Positions 35,200 to 44,451 of a stretch of DNA of 64,000 nt are shown in pieces (position 1 is the first letter of the stretch; each line of letters begins with the position of its first letter). The stretch is from Streptomyces sp. ISL-66 (lineage in GTDB: Bacteria > Actinomycetota > Actinomycetes > Streptomycetales > Streptomycetaceae). Under the pieces are notes generated by a model, which was not told the DNA's origin, did no database searches, and saw only the letters and a list, made by a program, of their open reading frames with translations. Made by a program: the position numbers and the translations under genes. Location: NCBI RefSeq assembly GCF_018614135.1, contig NZ_JAGGOW010000027.1, positions 1 through 64,000 of the forward strand. Direction: 5' to 3'.

Positions 35200-35604
35200 A
35201 TGGGGCTGACGGGGGAAATTGCCGCGATACGGGACGGCCAGGGTGATCCGGACCGCCTGGTCGGGGAGTTCCGGCGGGCGGCGCTGCTGGTTCCGCTCGC
35301 CGATGGTCCCGACGACGGGCTGATGTCGGCAGTGTCGGGCGGCATCCGGTGGGTGTACGCGTTCACGGACGAGGAGGCCATGGCCCGGTTTGCGGCGGCG
35401 CGCGGCGAGCTGGAGGAACGGGCCTGGCCGTACGTCTCGATGCTGGGCGCGAGGCTGGTGGACGTGGTGGTGCCCGAGGCACAGGGGCCGGCCGGGGTCG
35501 TGGTGAATGTGGCGGACGGGGCCGGGTCGATGTTCTTCCCGCCGGTGGCCGGGATCGTGCCCGACGTCAGCGCCGTGGACGTGGACCGTGGGGAGGCTGC
35601 CTGA
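35200..35604 (+). CDS. SseB N-terminal-domain protein, 134 aa
   Basis: ATG 35200 chosen for GGAGGGGG 9 nt upstream; the frame is open to 35083 without a site. The SseB fold is recognisable from LVGEFRRAALLVPL, the GGIRWVYAFTDEEAM segment and GPAGVVVNVADGAGSMFFPP. Streptomyces copies are common next to WXG100/ESX and polymorphic-toxin genes, where they are thought to be accessory or chaperone-like. Its stop overlaps the next start (TGATG). Confidence 0.8.
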   Translation: MGLTGEIAAIRDGQGDPDRLVGEFRRAALLVPLADGPDDGLMSAVSGGIRWVYAFTDEEAMARFAAARGELEERAWPYVSMLGARLVDVVVPEAQGPAGVVVNVADGAGSMFFPPVAGIVPDVSAVDVDRGEAA

Positions 35605-36170
35605 TGGCGGGTGACGGGGACCTTGAGGTTTCGCCGGCGGCGGTCAAGAACATCCGGGACGGTTTGCGGGCGGCGATCGGTGAGCTGCGTGAGTCGGGGG
35701 ACGCGGCGGGTGCGTCGATGGGTGCGGGGTTCGAGAACCTGTCGATGACGGGGATGGAGGCCGGGCACCCCGGAGTCGCCACGGACTTCGAGGATTTCTG
35801 CGAGCGCTGGGAGTGGGGTGTGCGGAGTCTGGTGCAGAACGCCAGCGCCCTGGCCGGCAATCTCGGGATCGCGGCTGGGACGGTGTGGGAGGAGGAGCAG
35901 TACCTCCAGGGCTCGTTCAAGGTGGTCGCGAATGCTGCCGCGTTCGGCAATCCACACGCGAGCGAGGACGAGATCGAGCAGAAGGGCTGGGGGGACATCT
36001 TCTCCGCCGACACCTACAAGCCCGATTACAGTGCCGAGTCCTTCGAGAAGAGCGGCGAGGACATAAAGAAGACCTGGTCGGACACGGGGGACAAGCTGAC
36101 GTCCACGGGGAAGATCGGCTCGGTGAAGGACCTGCTGGAGCAGGCGAAGCGTGACGGGGACGGGCGCTGA
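35604..36170 (+). CDS. WXG100-like helical protein, 188 aa
   Basis: Start overlaps the SseB stop by 1 nt. A helical protein with an N-terminal LEVSPAAVKNIRDGLRAAIGEL helix and a Trp-containing turn (FCERWEWGVRSLVQNASALAG, about residues 60-82), like the long alpha-hairpin proteins that partner type VII secretion substrates. The C-terminal third is charged (YKPDYSAESFEKSGEDIKK, DLLEQAKRDGDGR). It is coupled (TGATG) to the RHS toxin gene and probably helps its export or forms its secretion partner; this follows from the context rather than a firm domain match. Confidence 0.7.
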   Translation: MAGDGDLEVSPAAVKNIRDGLRAAIGELRESGDAAGASMGAGFENLSMTGMEAGHPGVATDFEDFCERWEWGVRSLVQNASALAGNLGIAAGTVWEEEQYLQGSFKVVANAAAFGNPHASEDEIEQKGWGDIFSADTYKPDYSAESFEKSGEDIKKTWSDTGDKLTSTGKIGSVKDLLEQAKRDGDGR

Positions 36171-39100
36171 TGGGCTGGCGGGATTTCGTACCGGACGTCA
36201 TCGAGGACGGTGTCGAGAAGGGCGCGGAGAAGGTCGGGGACGCGGTCGAGTGGGCCGGTGACAAGACGGCCGACCTCGCCGAGGACGTGGGTCTGGACGA
36301 CGCGGGCGACTGGATCCGCGACAAGAGCCGCTCGGCGGCCAATCAACTCGGTGCGGATGTAGCGGAGTTGGAGCTGGGCCAGACAGAGGACCCGAACAAG
36401 CTGGTCTACGGCAGCGTGTCCAAGATCCGGGCGCAGGTTTCCCATCTGAATGACTTCAAGTCCTCTTTCGACAAGGTCGGCAACGGCCTCAAGGGCATGG
36501 GGGAGCCGGACGGGCTGAAGGGAGAGACGGCGAACTCGTTCCGGGAGTCGGTGGCGAAGGAGCCGCCGCGCTGGTTCAAGGCGGCGGAGGCCTTCGGGAA
36601 GGCCGCGGACGCGATGGGCCGGTTTGCCGAGACCGTGGAGTGGGCCCAGGGCCAGGCCAAGGAGGCGTTGGAGGAGTACAACCGGGCGAAGAAGGTCTCC
36701 ACCGAGGCGCGTGACGCGCACAACCAGCTGGTCGATACCTACAACGACGCGTTGAAGGCGAAGAAGGATCCGCTGCCGCCCCGCCCGTCGGAGAAGTTCA
36801 CGGATCCGGGGACCGCGATCGCGACGGCCGCGCAGGACAAGCTGGATACGGCCCGCAAGCAGCGCAACGACGTGGCCGAGTCGGTACGGACGGCGGTGCG
36901 GGCGGCGCGGGACGCGGCTCCGCCGAAGCCCTCGTACGCGAAGCAGCTCGGTGACGGCATGGACTACATGGACCTCGCCAAGACGCACTTGGCCGGTGGT
37001 GTCATCAAGGGCACGGCCGGCATCGTGAACTTCGCGCGTGCGCTGAACCTGGTGGATCCGTACAACCTGACGCATCCCGCCGAGTACGTGACGAACCTGA
37101 ACTCGACGGCGGCGGGCCTGGTCACGATGGCCAACGATCCGCTCGGTGCGGGCAAGCAGATGCTCGACGAGTTCATGAAGGATCCCTCCGAGGGCATCGG
37201 CAAGATGATCCCGGAACTGGTCGGCTCCAAGGGCCTGGGATCCCTGAAGAAGATCGGCTCGGCAGCCAAGCACGCCGACGACCTCGAAGGGGCGGCCCGG
37301 CGCACCACACAACACGGCGACGGTCCGGGGGAAGCCCGCCGCACCCCGGACGGGGACCGCTCGACGGCCGGAGACCCGGTGGACCTGGCGAGCGGCCGGA
37401 TGTTCCTTCCGCAGACCGACCTCGAACTGCCCGGCATCCTGCCCCTGGTCTTCACCCGGCGGTTCGAATCGGGCTGCACGGTCGGCCGTTTCATGGGTCC
37501 CTCCTGGACGTGCACCGTCGACGAGCGCCTGGAGATCGACGCGGCCGGCGTCATCCACGTCACCCCCGAGGGCCTGCTGATCCCGTACGCACACCCGGCC
37601 CCCGGCGTGCCCACCCGGCCGGAGAAGGGCCGCGGACGCACCCTGTTGGCGCGCGGCGCCGACGGCGAGTACACGGTCACCGAGCCCGCCAGCGGTCTGG
37701 TCTTCCACTTCGCAGCTCCGGCCGGAAGCGAACCGGGGGGCGACGGCACGGCCTGGCTGTGCGAGATCAGCGAGCGCAACGGCCACCGCGTCACTGTCGA
37801 CCGGGACGAGGACGGCTTGCCGTCAGCCCTGGTGCACTCGGCGGGCCACCGGCTGAACCTGTCCGTCACCGACGGCCTCGTCACCGCCCTGTCCCTGGCC
37901 GGCGCGGGCGAGGGCGGCACCGACCTGCCCCTGATGGGCTACGGCTACGAGGACGGCAACCTCACCGCGGCCGTCAAGCCGTCCGGTGCCACCACCTCCT
38001 TCGCCTACGACGGCGACCGCCGCATCACCGCCTGGACCGACTCCAACGCCAGCCGCTACGACTACGTCTACGACGACCGCGACCGCGTCGTGCGCGAAGG
38101 CGGCGAGGCCGGCCACGTCCAGATACGCCTGGCGTACACCGACCCGGACCCGCGGATGGGCCACCACACCACCACGGTCACCACCCCCGACGGGCATGCC
38201 ACGCACCACCTGTTCGGCCCCGGCTATAAGCTGCTGGCCGTCACGGATCCGCTGGGGCACACCACCCGCTTCACCTACGACGCGCGCGGCAACCAGCTGT
38301 CCCTTACGGATCCGCTGGGCCTGACGACCACGTTCGGCTACGACGAGGAGGACCGGGTCGTCCGCGCCGTCCGCCCGGACGGTAGCGAACTGCACACCGT
38401 GCGCGGCCGGTTCGGCCTTCCCGTCGAGGTCGTCGGGCCGGACGGCGCACGCATGCTCCACGAGTACGACGAACGCGGCAACCGGACGGCGGTCACCGAC
38501 CCGGTCGGCGCCACAACCCGCTACACCTACGACCACGCCGCCCGCCTCACCTCGCTCACCGACGCCGAGGGGGCCACGACCCGCGTGATGTGCGACGCGG
38601 CCGGGCTGCCCGTGGAGGTGACCGAGCCGGACGGCGCCGTGACCCGCACGGAGCGGGACGCCCTCGGCAGGCCGGTCCGCATCACCGATCCGATGGGCGG
38701 TGTAACCCGCCTGGAATGGGATGCCGACGGCCAGCTCGCCCGGCGCACCGGACCGGACGGCGCCACGGAGACGTGGACGTACGACGGCGAGGGAAGCCTG
38801 CTCTCCCGTACCGATGCGGCCGGTGGGGTGACCCGCTTCGAGTACACCCACTTCGACCTGCCAGTCGCCCGCATAGGATCCGATGGCGCGCGCTACGAGT
38901 TCGAGCACGACTCCGCGCTGCGCCTCACCCGGGTCACCGACCCGCAAGGGTTGACCTGGACGTACACGTACGACGCCGCCGGCAATGTCGTCTCAGAGAG
39001 CGACTTCGACGGACGCACCCTGACATACCACGTGGACGCCGCGGGCCGGCTCGCCGCCCGTGTCGACGCGCTCGGCGGGACCATCTCGTTCGAGCGTGAC

Positions 39101-40903
39101 CAGCTCGGTCAGGTGACGAGCAAGGATGTCGACGGTGAGGTGACGGCCTACGCATACGACAGGGCGGGACGTCTCCTTGAGGCAACTGGACCGGCCGGCG
39201 AGCTGCGGTACCAATACGACCGTCGGGGATTCACCAAGACCGAACTGGTGGAGGGCCGCCCCATCAGCTACGCCTACGACGCCGTGGGCCGCCGCACGCG
39301 CCGGACCACACCCACCGGCCATGCCACCTCCTACACCTACGGTGCCGACGGACAGCCCCACCGGCTCACGACCGGCGGCCGGCTCGTCGAGTTCACGCAC
39401 GACGCCGCTGGTCGCGAGCTGGCCCGGGTCTTCGGTGACGCGATCACCGTGACCTCGGCCTGGGACGAAGCAGGACGGCTCTCCGAGCAGCACGTCACGG
39501 CCGCGGGGCGCGTGGTCAACAGCCGCGCCTACGCCTACCGCGCCGATGGGCACCTGACCTCCGTCGCGGACCGGCTGTCGGGCGCGCGCACCTTCGACCT
39601 CGATCCGGCGGGCCGGGTCACCGCCGTCCACGCTCAGAGCTGGACGGAGCGCTACGCCTACGACACCGCGGGCAACCAGACCTCGGCGTCCTGGCCCTCC
39701 GGCCACCCCGGCGGCGAGGCCACCGGACCGCGTACCTACGCCGGCACCAGCCTCACCCGGGCCGGAAACGTCCGCTTCGAGTATGACGCCCTCGGCCGGG
39801 TCATCTTGAGACAGAAGACCCGGCTCTCCCGCAAGCCGGACAGCTGGCGCTACACGTGGGACTCGGAGAACCGCCTTACGTCCGTCACCACCCCCGACGG
39901 GACCCGTTGGAGGTACCGCTACGATCCGCTCGGCCGCCGCACCGCGAAGCAGCGCCTGGCAGCTGACGGCGAGGGCGTGGTGGAGGAGGTCCGGTTCACC
40001 TGGGACGGCCTGACCCTGTGCGAACAGACCACCCACCAGCCGGACCGGCCGAACACGGTCGCTCTCACCTGGGACCACCGCGGCGACGTCCCGCTGGTCC
40101 AGACCGAGCGGATCCTCACGGCGGACGACCGCCAGGAGGAGATCGACCGCCGCTTCTTCGCGATCGCCACCGACCTCATCGGCACCCCCACCGAACTGAT
40201 CGACGAAGCCGGCGACATCGCCTGGCGCAGCCGGGCCACCCTGTGGGGCACCACCGCCTGGGCCCGCGACAGCAGCACCTACACCCCGCTCCGCTTCCCG
40301 GGCCAGTACTACGACCCCGAGACCGGCCTGCACTACAACTACTTCCGGCACTACGACCCCGCGACCGGCCGCTACATCTCCCCGGACCCCTTGGGTCTGG
40401 CTCCCGCGCCGAACCCCGTCGCGTACGTGGCCAACCCGAACACCGGGTGCGACCCGCTGGGCCTCATGCCCAAGTACACGAAGGAGGAGAAGGCACAGAA
40501 GGCCAAGGACGTCGCGCTCAAGGCCATCGACGATGTCATTGAGAGAGCGCAGGAAGGCGCGATGAAGAAGGCCGGCAACTACCACGCGCACGACCACGGC
40601 TTCAGCGAGGACATGGTCGTGAAGATCCTCAGGAATCCGGACGCGGTGTACTACTCGACGGCGGGCACCGGGAAACTGATTTTCCGTCAGGGCGAGGACA
40701 TCGTGGTGGTCCGGGCTGACAACATCGCACCGGGCAATGTCATTACGGCATACGGTTCGTCCGGCATCAAGGGCCCCTCCGGATTCGAAGCGCTGGGCGG
40801 CTCGCCCAGCGACCCTGGTGCACCGATTACGCACACTGATGTGGTCGAGGGCAAGATTCCTGCCAAGAACGGCTACATGGCTCCCGCGGAGCAGGTCAGA
40901 TGA
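36170..40903 (+). CDS. RHS-repeat polymorphic toxin, 1577 aa
   Basis: Four parts are visible. The helical N-terminus (about 1-300) with a LXG/WXG-like hairpin (NDFKSSFDKVGNGLKGM, WFKAAEAFGKAADAMG) suggests type VII-type export. The DUF6531 start follows (DPVDLASGRMFLPQTDLELP, about 400-475). About 25 RHS/YD repeats (YTYDAAGN-like, about 600-1370) form the shell. The RHS core end PDPLGLAPAPNPVAYVANP (about 1403) is followed by a 140-residue toxin tip. The tip contains HAHDHGFSEDMVVKILRNPD, GKLIFRQGEDIVVV and NVITAYGSSG, a His plus beta-strand pattern reminiscent of small BECR-fold RNases, but I cannot assign it. Co-translated with the WXG-like gene; the immunity gene follows after 6 nt. Confidence 0.85.
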   Translation: MGWRDFVPDVIEDGVEKGAEKVGDAVEWAGDKTADLAEDVGLDDAGDWIRDKSRSAANQLGADVAELELGQTEDPNKLVYGSVSKIRAQVSHLNDFKSSFDKVGNGLKGMGEPDGLKGETANSFRESVAKEPPRWFKAAEAFGKAADAMGRFAETVEWAQGQAKEALEEYNRAKKVSTEARDAHNQLVDTYNDALKAKKDPLPPRPSEKFTDPGTAIATAAQDKLDTARKQRNDVAESVRTAVRAARDAAPPKPSYAKQLGDGMDYMDLAKTHLAGGVIKGTAGIVNFARALNLVDPYNLTHPAEYVTNLNSTAAGLVTMANDPLGAGKQMLDEFMKDPSEGIGKMIPELVGSKGLGSLKKIGSAAKHADDLEGAARRTTQHGDGPGEARRTPDGDRSTAGDPVDLASGRMFLPQTDLELPGILPLVFTRRFESGCTVGRFMGPSWTCTVDERLEIDAAGVIHVTPEGLLIPYAHPAPGVPTRPEKGRGRTLLARGADGEYTVTEPASGLVFHFAAPAGSEPGGDGTAWLCEISERNGHRVTVDRDEDGLPSALVHSAGHRLNLSVTDGLVTALSLAGAGEGGTDLPLMGYGYEDGNLTAAVKPSGATTSFAYDGDRRITAWTDSNASRYDYVYDDRDRVVREGGEAGHVQIRLAYTDPDPRMGHHTTTVTTPDGHATHHLFGPGYKLLAVTDPLGHTTRFTYDARGNQLSLTDPLGLTTTFGYDEEDRVVRAVRPDGSELHTVRGRFGLPVEVVGPDGARMLHEYDERGNRTAVTDPVGATTRYTYDHAARLTSLTDAEGATTRVMCDAAGLPVEVTEPDGAVTRTERDALGRPVRITDPMGGVTRLEWDADGQLARRTGPDGATETWTYDGEGSLLSRTDAAGGVTRFEYTHFDLPVARIGSDGARYEFEHDSALRLTRVTDPQGLTWTYTYDAAGNVVSESDFDGRTLTYHVDAAGRLAARVDALGGTISFERDQLGQVTSKDVDGEVTAYAYDRAGRLLEATGPAGELRYQYDRRGFTKTELVEGRPISYAYDAVGRRTRRTTPTGHATSYTYGADGQPHRLTTGGRLVEFTHDAAGRELARVFGDAITVTSAWDEAGRLSEQHVTAAGRVVNSRAYAYRADGHLTSVADRLSGARTFDLDPAGRVTAVHAQSWTERYAYDTAGNQTSASWPSGHPGGEATGPRTYAGTSLTRAGNVRFEYDALGRVILRQKTRLSRKPDSWRYTWDSENRLTSVTTPDGTRWRYRYDPLGRRTAKQRLAADGEGVVEEVRFTWDGLTLCEQTTHQPDRPNTVALTWDHRGDVPLVQTERILTADDRQEEIDRRFFAIATDLIGTPTELIDEAGDIAWRSRATLWGTTAWARDSSTYTPLRFPGQYYDPETGLHYNYFRHYDPATGRYISPDPLGLAPAPNPVAYVANPNTGCDPLGLMPKYTKEEKAQKAKDVALKAIDDVIERAQEGAMKKAGNYHAHDHGFSEDMVVKILRNPDAVYYSTAGTGKLIFRQGEDIVVVRADNIAPGNVITAYGSSGIKGPSGFEALGGSPSDPGAPITHTDVVEGKIPAKNGYMAPAEQVR

Positions 40904-40909
40904 GGTGGC

Positions 40910-41674
40910 ATGCGGATGAAACTCACCATCGGCGACGAATGGACCGCGACGGTGACGGGCGAGCCGCTGAGCATCACCCCGCGTTTCGATTTTTGGGACC
41001 TCACCGTGTCGATCACGACGTACGCGAGCGTCGAGGAACGCGGGCGGTTCCTTCTGGACACTTTCGGGAGCCATCCATGGTTGTGGGATACGCCCGACGA
41101 ACTCCACTTCGATCGGGTCAGCCGGAATCTGGTCGGGGCGGAGTTCCAGATCGCCGTCGGGTCCGCTGACGCCGAGGACTGGGCGCGTGTTCCCGCTACA
41201 CCTCTCGTCCACCCAGGTGGCCTGCGCGCGGACGAAGCCCGGGACTTCCGTCTGGAGGTGACCACGGAGCTGTGCCGTGCACCCGCGGACAGCGAGCTGA
41301 CCTGTCTGCGTGACCTCGACGTCCTCGACGAGGCGCTGGAGGCCCGGATCGGCATCGCCTCCGACGTGGCGCTCCTGGTCCAGCAAGGAACCGTCGTCGG
41401 GTGGAGCCTCACGGATCCCGCGCGATACCTGACCACCGGCTTCGCCGTTCCCGACGAGGCACCCCCCGCCCCGGCCACCCGGCTCCTGCTCACCGAATGC
41501 CTGGACCTCCTCACCACGCCGTGGCTCGACGAGGTGAGGCGTCGTGATCCGGCCGCCCTGGCTGGCCTCCGGGACCTCCACCACCGTCTGCGTGACCAGC
41601 GCGAGGATCGCCACCGTATCGATGCCCTGACCATGAAGATCGCCGACTTGATGGCGGACTACGGGAACCGGTGA
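40910..41674 (+). CDS. Probable immunity protein A to the RHS toxin
   Basis: 254 aa; ATG 40910 (or the ATG two codons later), with GAGGTGG upstream. It lies 6 nt behind the toxin, in the immunity position. It shares the pattern TFGSxxWLWxxxDExxFDxxxRxLxG and the overall layout with the gene at 43686, which follows the decayed second toxin. No TM or signal, so it would act in the cytoplasm. No catalytic motif. Immunity function is inferred from position and duplication. Confidence 0.7.
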   Translation: MRMKLTIGDEWTATVTGEPLSITPRFDFWDLTVSITTYASVEERGRFLLDTFGSHPWLWDTPDELHFDRVSRNLVGAEFQIAVGSADAEDWARVPATPLVHPGGLRADEARDFRLEVTTELCRAPADSELTCLRDLDVLDEALEARIGIASDVALLVQQGTVVGWSLTDPARYLTTGFAVPDEAPPAPATRLLLTECLDLLTTPWLDEVRRRDPAALAGLRDLHHRLRDQREDRHRIDALTMKIADLMADYGNR

Positions 41675-41945
41675 CGGCCGGCCGGGGCAGTCGAGGCGTA
41701 CCGACCGCACCAGCAGGAGGGCGACGCGTTCCTCCTCTCCATCGACGACACCGGGTCGTTGAGGTCTCCCCTTGCCGGGTATCCGTGTGCGGTGTGGGGG
41801 CGAAGCCGGGCGGTGGTGGTGGGAGGTAGGTGTCCGCCGGGGCGGCGGGCTCTGCGGGGGACGCCGAACAGGGAGTCAGCTGGGCTTGTCGCGGCGGACG
41901 CGAGGCGCCAGCTTCCAGTCGGTTCTCCCCAGCGACTCCCCCAGT

Positions 41946-42022
41946 AAGTAGATGGTTCCAACGAGTGTGGGTGCAAAGAGAATTGCTGCCCAGGCAGAAA
42001 TCTTCTTGAAGTCGTCACCCTC
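41946..42022 (-). pseudogene. corA internal remnant, copy B
   Basis: Minus-strand frame EGDDFKKISAWAAILFAPTL then VGTIY, after which CorA homology stops before the GMN motif. It is shorter than copy A and diverged from it (for example Ser to Ala in KISAW), so the duplication is not recent or came from a different corA allele. Confidence 0.7.
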
Positions 42023-42175
42023 ACACCGCTGACCTGCGGGAATCGGCTGCACAGGCGGACTGACTTGCAGCGATCGACCTTTCCGCGTCTTTCACCCTGC
42101 TGCCCGTTCGTGCAGCCGATTCCCCCCAGCCGCTCCCCAATGGAGCCTCATTCCCCCCAGGCTCACCCCAACGGA
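41951..42175. repeat. Leader repeat B of the duplicated RHS locus
   Basis: Counterpart of 34861-35085, roughly three quarters identical by eye. It includes the 29-bp corA-derived repeat copy 3 (41994-42022). After it the sequence enters RHS repeats within about 115 bp, so the SseB, WXG and RHS N-terminal parts present in copy A have been deleted. The 276 bp before it (41675-41950) show nothing recognisable. Confidence 0.75.
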
Positions 42176-42289
42176 CACTGTCTCGCCAAGAGGGGCACCG
42201 CAGTTCAGGGGCCGTCCTCCGTTGCTCACGACAGGTTGCTCAGGGGGAGTGGCAGCGGGCGGGAGCAGGTGGCAAGGCGGGGCCGGAGG

Positions 42290-43680
42290 GCCTCCGAGGC
42301 TGACCAACGCCCTGGGACAGCGGATCGCGTACGAGCGGGACGAGCTGGGCCGCATCGTCCGCAAGGATGCGGCCGGCGCGGTCACGACCTTCGAGTACGA
42401 CATCTTCGGCCGACTCGCGCACGCGGTCGGACCCGATGGAACCCTGACCCCGGTTGCGTGACAAGGCGGGCCGAGTCCGATCCGAGAACGTCGACGGACG
42501 AGAAATCACGTACGCCTACACGAGGTGGGACGGCGTGTGGCACGGACGACTGCGACCGGCTCGCAGAGCAGCTGGAGCCATGACGCTGCAGGCCGGCGCA
42601 CTGGCGTCAGCGTCGCGGGCCGCACCGTCGGATTTCGCTACGACGCGGCCGGCCGAGAACTCGAACGTCTCATAGGGGGCGCAGTCACCCTCAGTAGCAC
42701 ATGGGACGAGCTCGGTAGGATTACCGCCCGAACGGTGACTGGCGGAGACGGGCGGTTGGTCCAGCGGCGCAGCTACGCGTACCGGTCAGGCGGCCATCTC
42801 ATCGGTATGGAGGATCACCTGTCGGGCGCACGGCGGTTCGACCTCGACCCGGTCGGCCGCGTGACCGCCGTCCACGCCGACGCGTGGACCGAGAGTATGC
42901 CTATGACGCCGCGGGCAACCAGGTTTCGGCCTCGTGGCCGCCCTCCCACCCGGGAGGTGAGGAGGCCACCGGCACCCGCTGCTACGAAGGCACCCGGCTC
43001 GTCCGCGCGGGAAGGGTCCGCTACGAGTACGAGCGCTGGGCCGCGTTACCCTCCGGCAGAAGCCCCGGCTCTCCCGCAAGCCCGACACGTGGCGCTACAC
43101 ATGGGACGCCGAGGACCGCCTCACGGCAGTGACCACCCCGGACGGCGTGCTGTGGCGGTACACGTACGACCCGCTGGGTCGACGCACCTCCAAGCGACGC
43201 CTTTCGTCCGAAGGCACCGCTCTTGCCGAGGAGGTTCTCTTCACGTGGGACGACAGCGTGCTGTGCGAACGGTCCACGCGCAGTGCTGGCTCCGACAGCG
43301 TGATCCTCACGTGGGAACACGAGGGACTCCACCCCCTGAGCCAGGTGGAGCGCATACGCAACGCCGCGCAGGAGGACGTGAACGAACGGTTCTTCGCCAT
43401 CGTCACAGACCTGATCGGCACGCCGACCGAGCTGATCGACGAGCATGGCGAGATCGCCTGGCGGACCAGCTCCACTCTGTGGGGGACCACGAGCTGGAAC
43501 CGCGACGTATGCGCGTACACGCCACTCCGCTTTCCGGGACAGTACTTCGACCCTGAAACGGGACTGCACTACAACTACTTCCGGTACTACGACCCGGAGC
43601 CCGGACGTGATCGTCGAGGGGCGCATTCCCAAGTCGAAGGGCGATGGCTTCCTCCCGTCCGCGGAGCAACTCAGATAGGA
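42290..43680 (+). pseudogene. Decayed second RHS gene with deleted toxin core
   Basis: Only the C-terminal third of an RHS protein is present, in at least three frames. The pieces are LTNALGQRIAYERDELGRI... (42290-42460), TVGFRYDAAGRELERL (about 42600-42890), EYAYDAAGNQVSASW (42890-43050), then PDGVLWRYTYDPLGRR to YNYFRYYDPEPG (43130-43600). They match copy A in order. After YYDPEPG the sequence jumps, with another frame change, to VIVEGRIPKSKGDGFLPSAE, the homologue of the last 20 residues of toxin A. About 150 residues (the RHS core end plus almost all of the toxin tip) are therefore deleted. No functional toxin can be made. Confidence 0.85.
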
Positions 43681-43685
43681 CACGG

Positions 43686-44447
43686 ATGGACATCAAGTTC
43701 GAGGGCGGTGTCATCGCCGGCTCGGTACCGGGGCAGATGAAGTCCGTGCCGCGGTTCTCGCTCGGCGGGCGGTTCGTGGTCGTCTCGCCGTACGAGGACC
43801 GGTGGGGCCGGGAGAAATTCATCGGGGCGACCTTCGGCAGCATGGACTGGCTGTGGGAAGGCGATGACGAGATCCGTTTCGACAAGGAGACGAGGGATCT
43901 GGCGGGCGTCATGGTCGCGCTTCCCGAGGAGGAGGACCCGGCCTGGGACGGGAGCGCATGGCTGCGGCTTCGGCAGGAGACCGCCGGTGCGAGGGCGGGG
44001 ACGGTGGAGGACTTCTCGGCCCGGCCGGTGGATGTGCGGTGGGTGGCGCCTGGTGCGAAGGCCGTCGTCTGCGCGTATTCCGCTTTCATCTCCGATCCCT
44101 CGGGGCTGCGTCGCCTGCGGGTGGCGCCGGGCTTCGACCTCGTGGCCGCCGCCGACGGGACGTACGCCGGCTGGATTCTGGAAAGTCCTGCGGACTGTGT
44201 GGTGGAAGCCTTCGAGGACGCCACGCCCGGCCCTGCGCCGGCGGCCTTCAGGGAGGCGCTTGCCGAGTTCCTCGATCTGTTCGTCGAGCCGGGGATCGAC
44301 ATGATGCAGGACGAGGATCCCGCGCTCCTCGTACGGCTCGAAGCCTTGCTCGCTCGCGTCTCGGCTCTGCCGCCCGACCCGCGCCACGACACGATGCGTA
44401 CGTGGATGCTGCAGGTTCGGGAGGATTGGTACGCGATCGCTGGATGA
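43686..44447 (+). CDS. Probable immunity protein B (orphan)
   Basis: 253 aa from ATG 43686, 8 nt after AGGA; the frame is open upstream only through the toxin tail. It is a diverged homologue of immunity A: TFGSMDWLWEGDDEIRFDKE matches TFGSHPWLWDTPDELHFDRV. The frame is intact although its toxin partner is destroyed, which suggests selection to keep protection against toxins of kin, or recent decay of the toxin. Cytoplasmic, no catalytic motif. Confidence 0.7.
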   Translation: MDIKFEGGVIAGSVPGQMKSVPRFSLGGRFVVVSPYEDRWGREKFIGATFGSMDWLWEGDDEIRFDKETRDLAGVMVALPEEEDPAWDGSAWLRLRQETAGARAGTVEDFSARPVDVRWVAPGAKAVVCAYSAFISDPSGLRRLRVAPGFDLVAAADGTYAGWILESPADCVVEAFEDATPGPAPAAFREALAEFLDLFVEPGIDMMQDEDPALLVRLEALLARVSALPPDPRHDTMRTWMLQVREDWYAIAG

Positions 44448-44451
44448 ACGC

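Noticed and set aside
38993-41710. 905-aa minus-strand frame opposite the RHS gene
   Set aside because: Shadow of the RHS repeats; Gly/Val/Arg-rich and without motifs.
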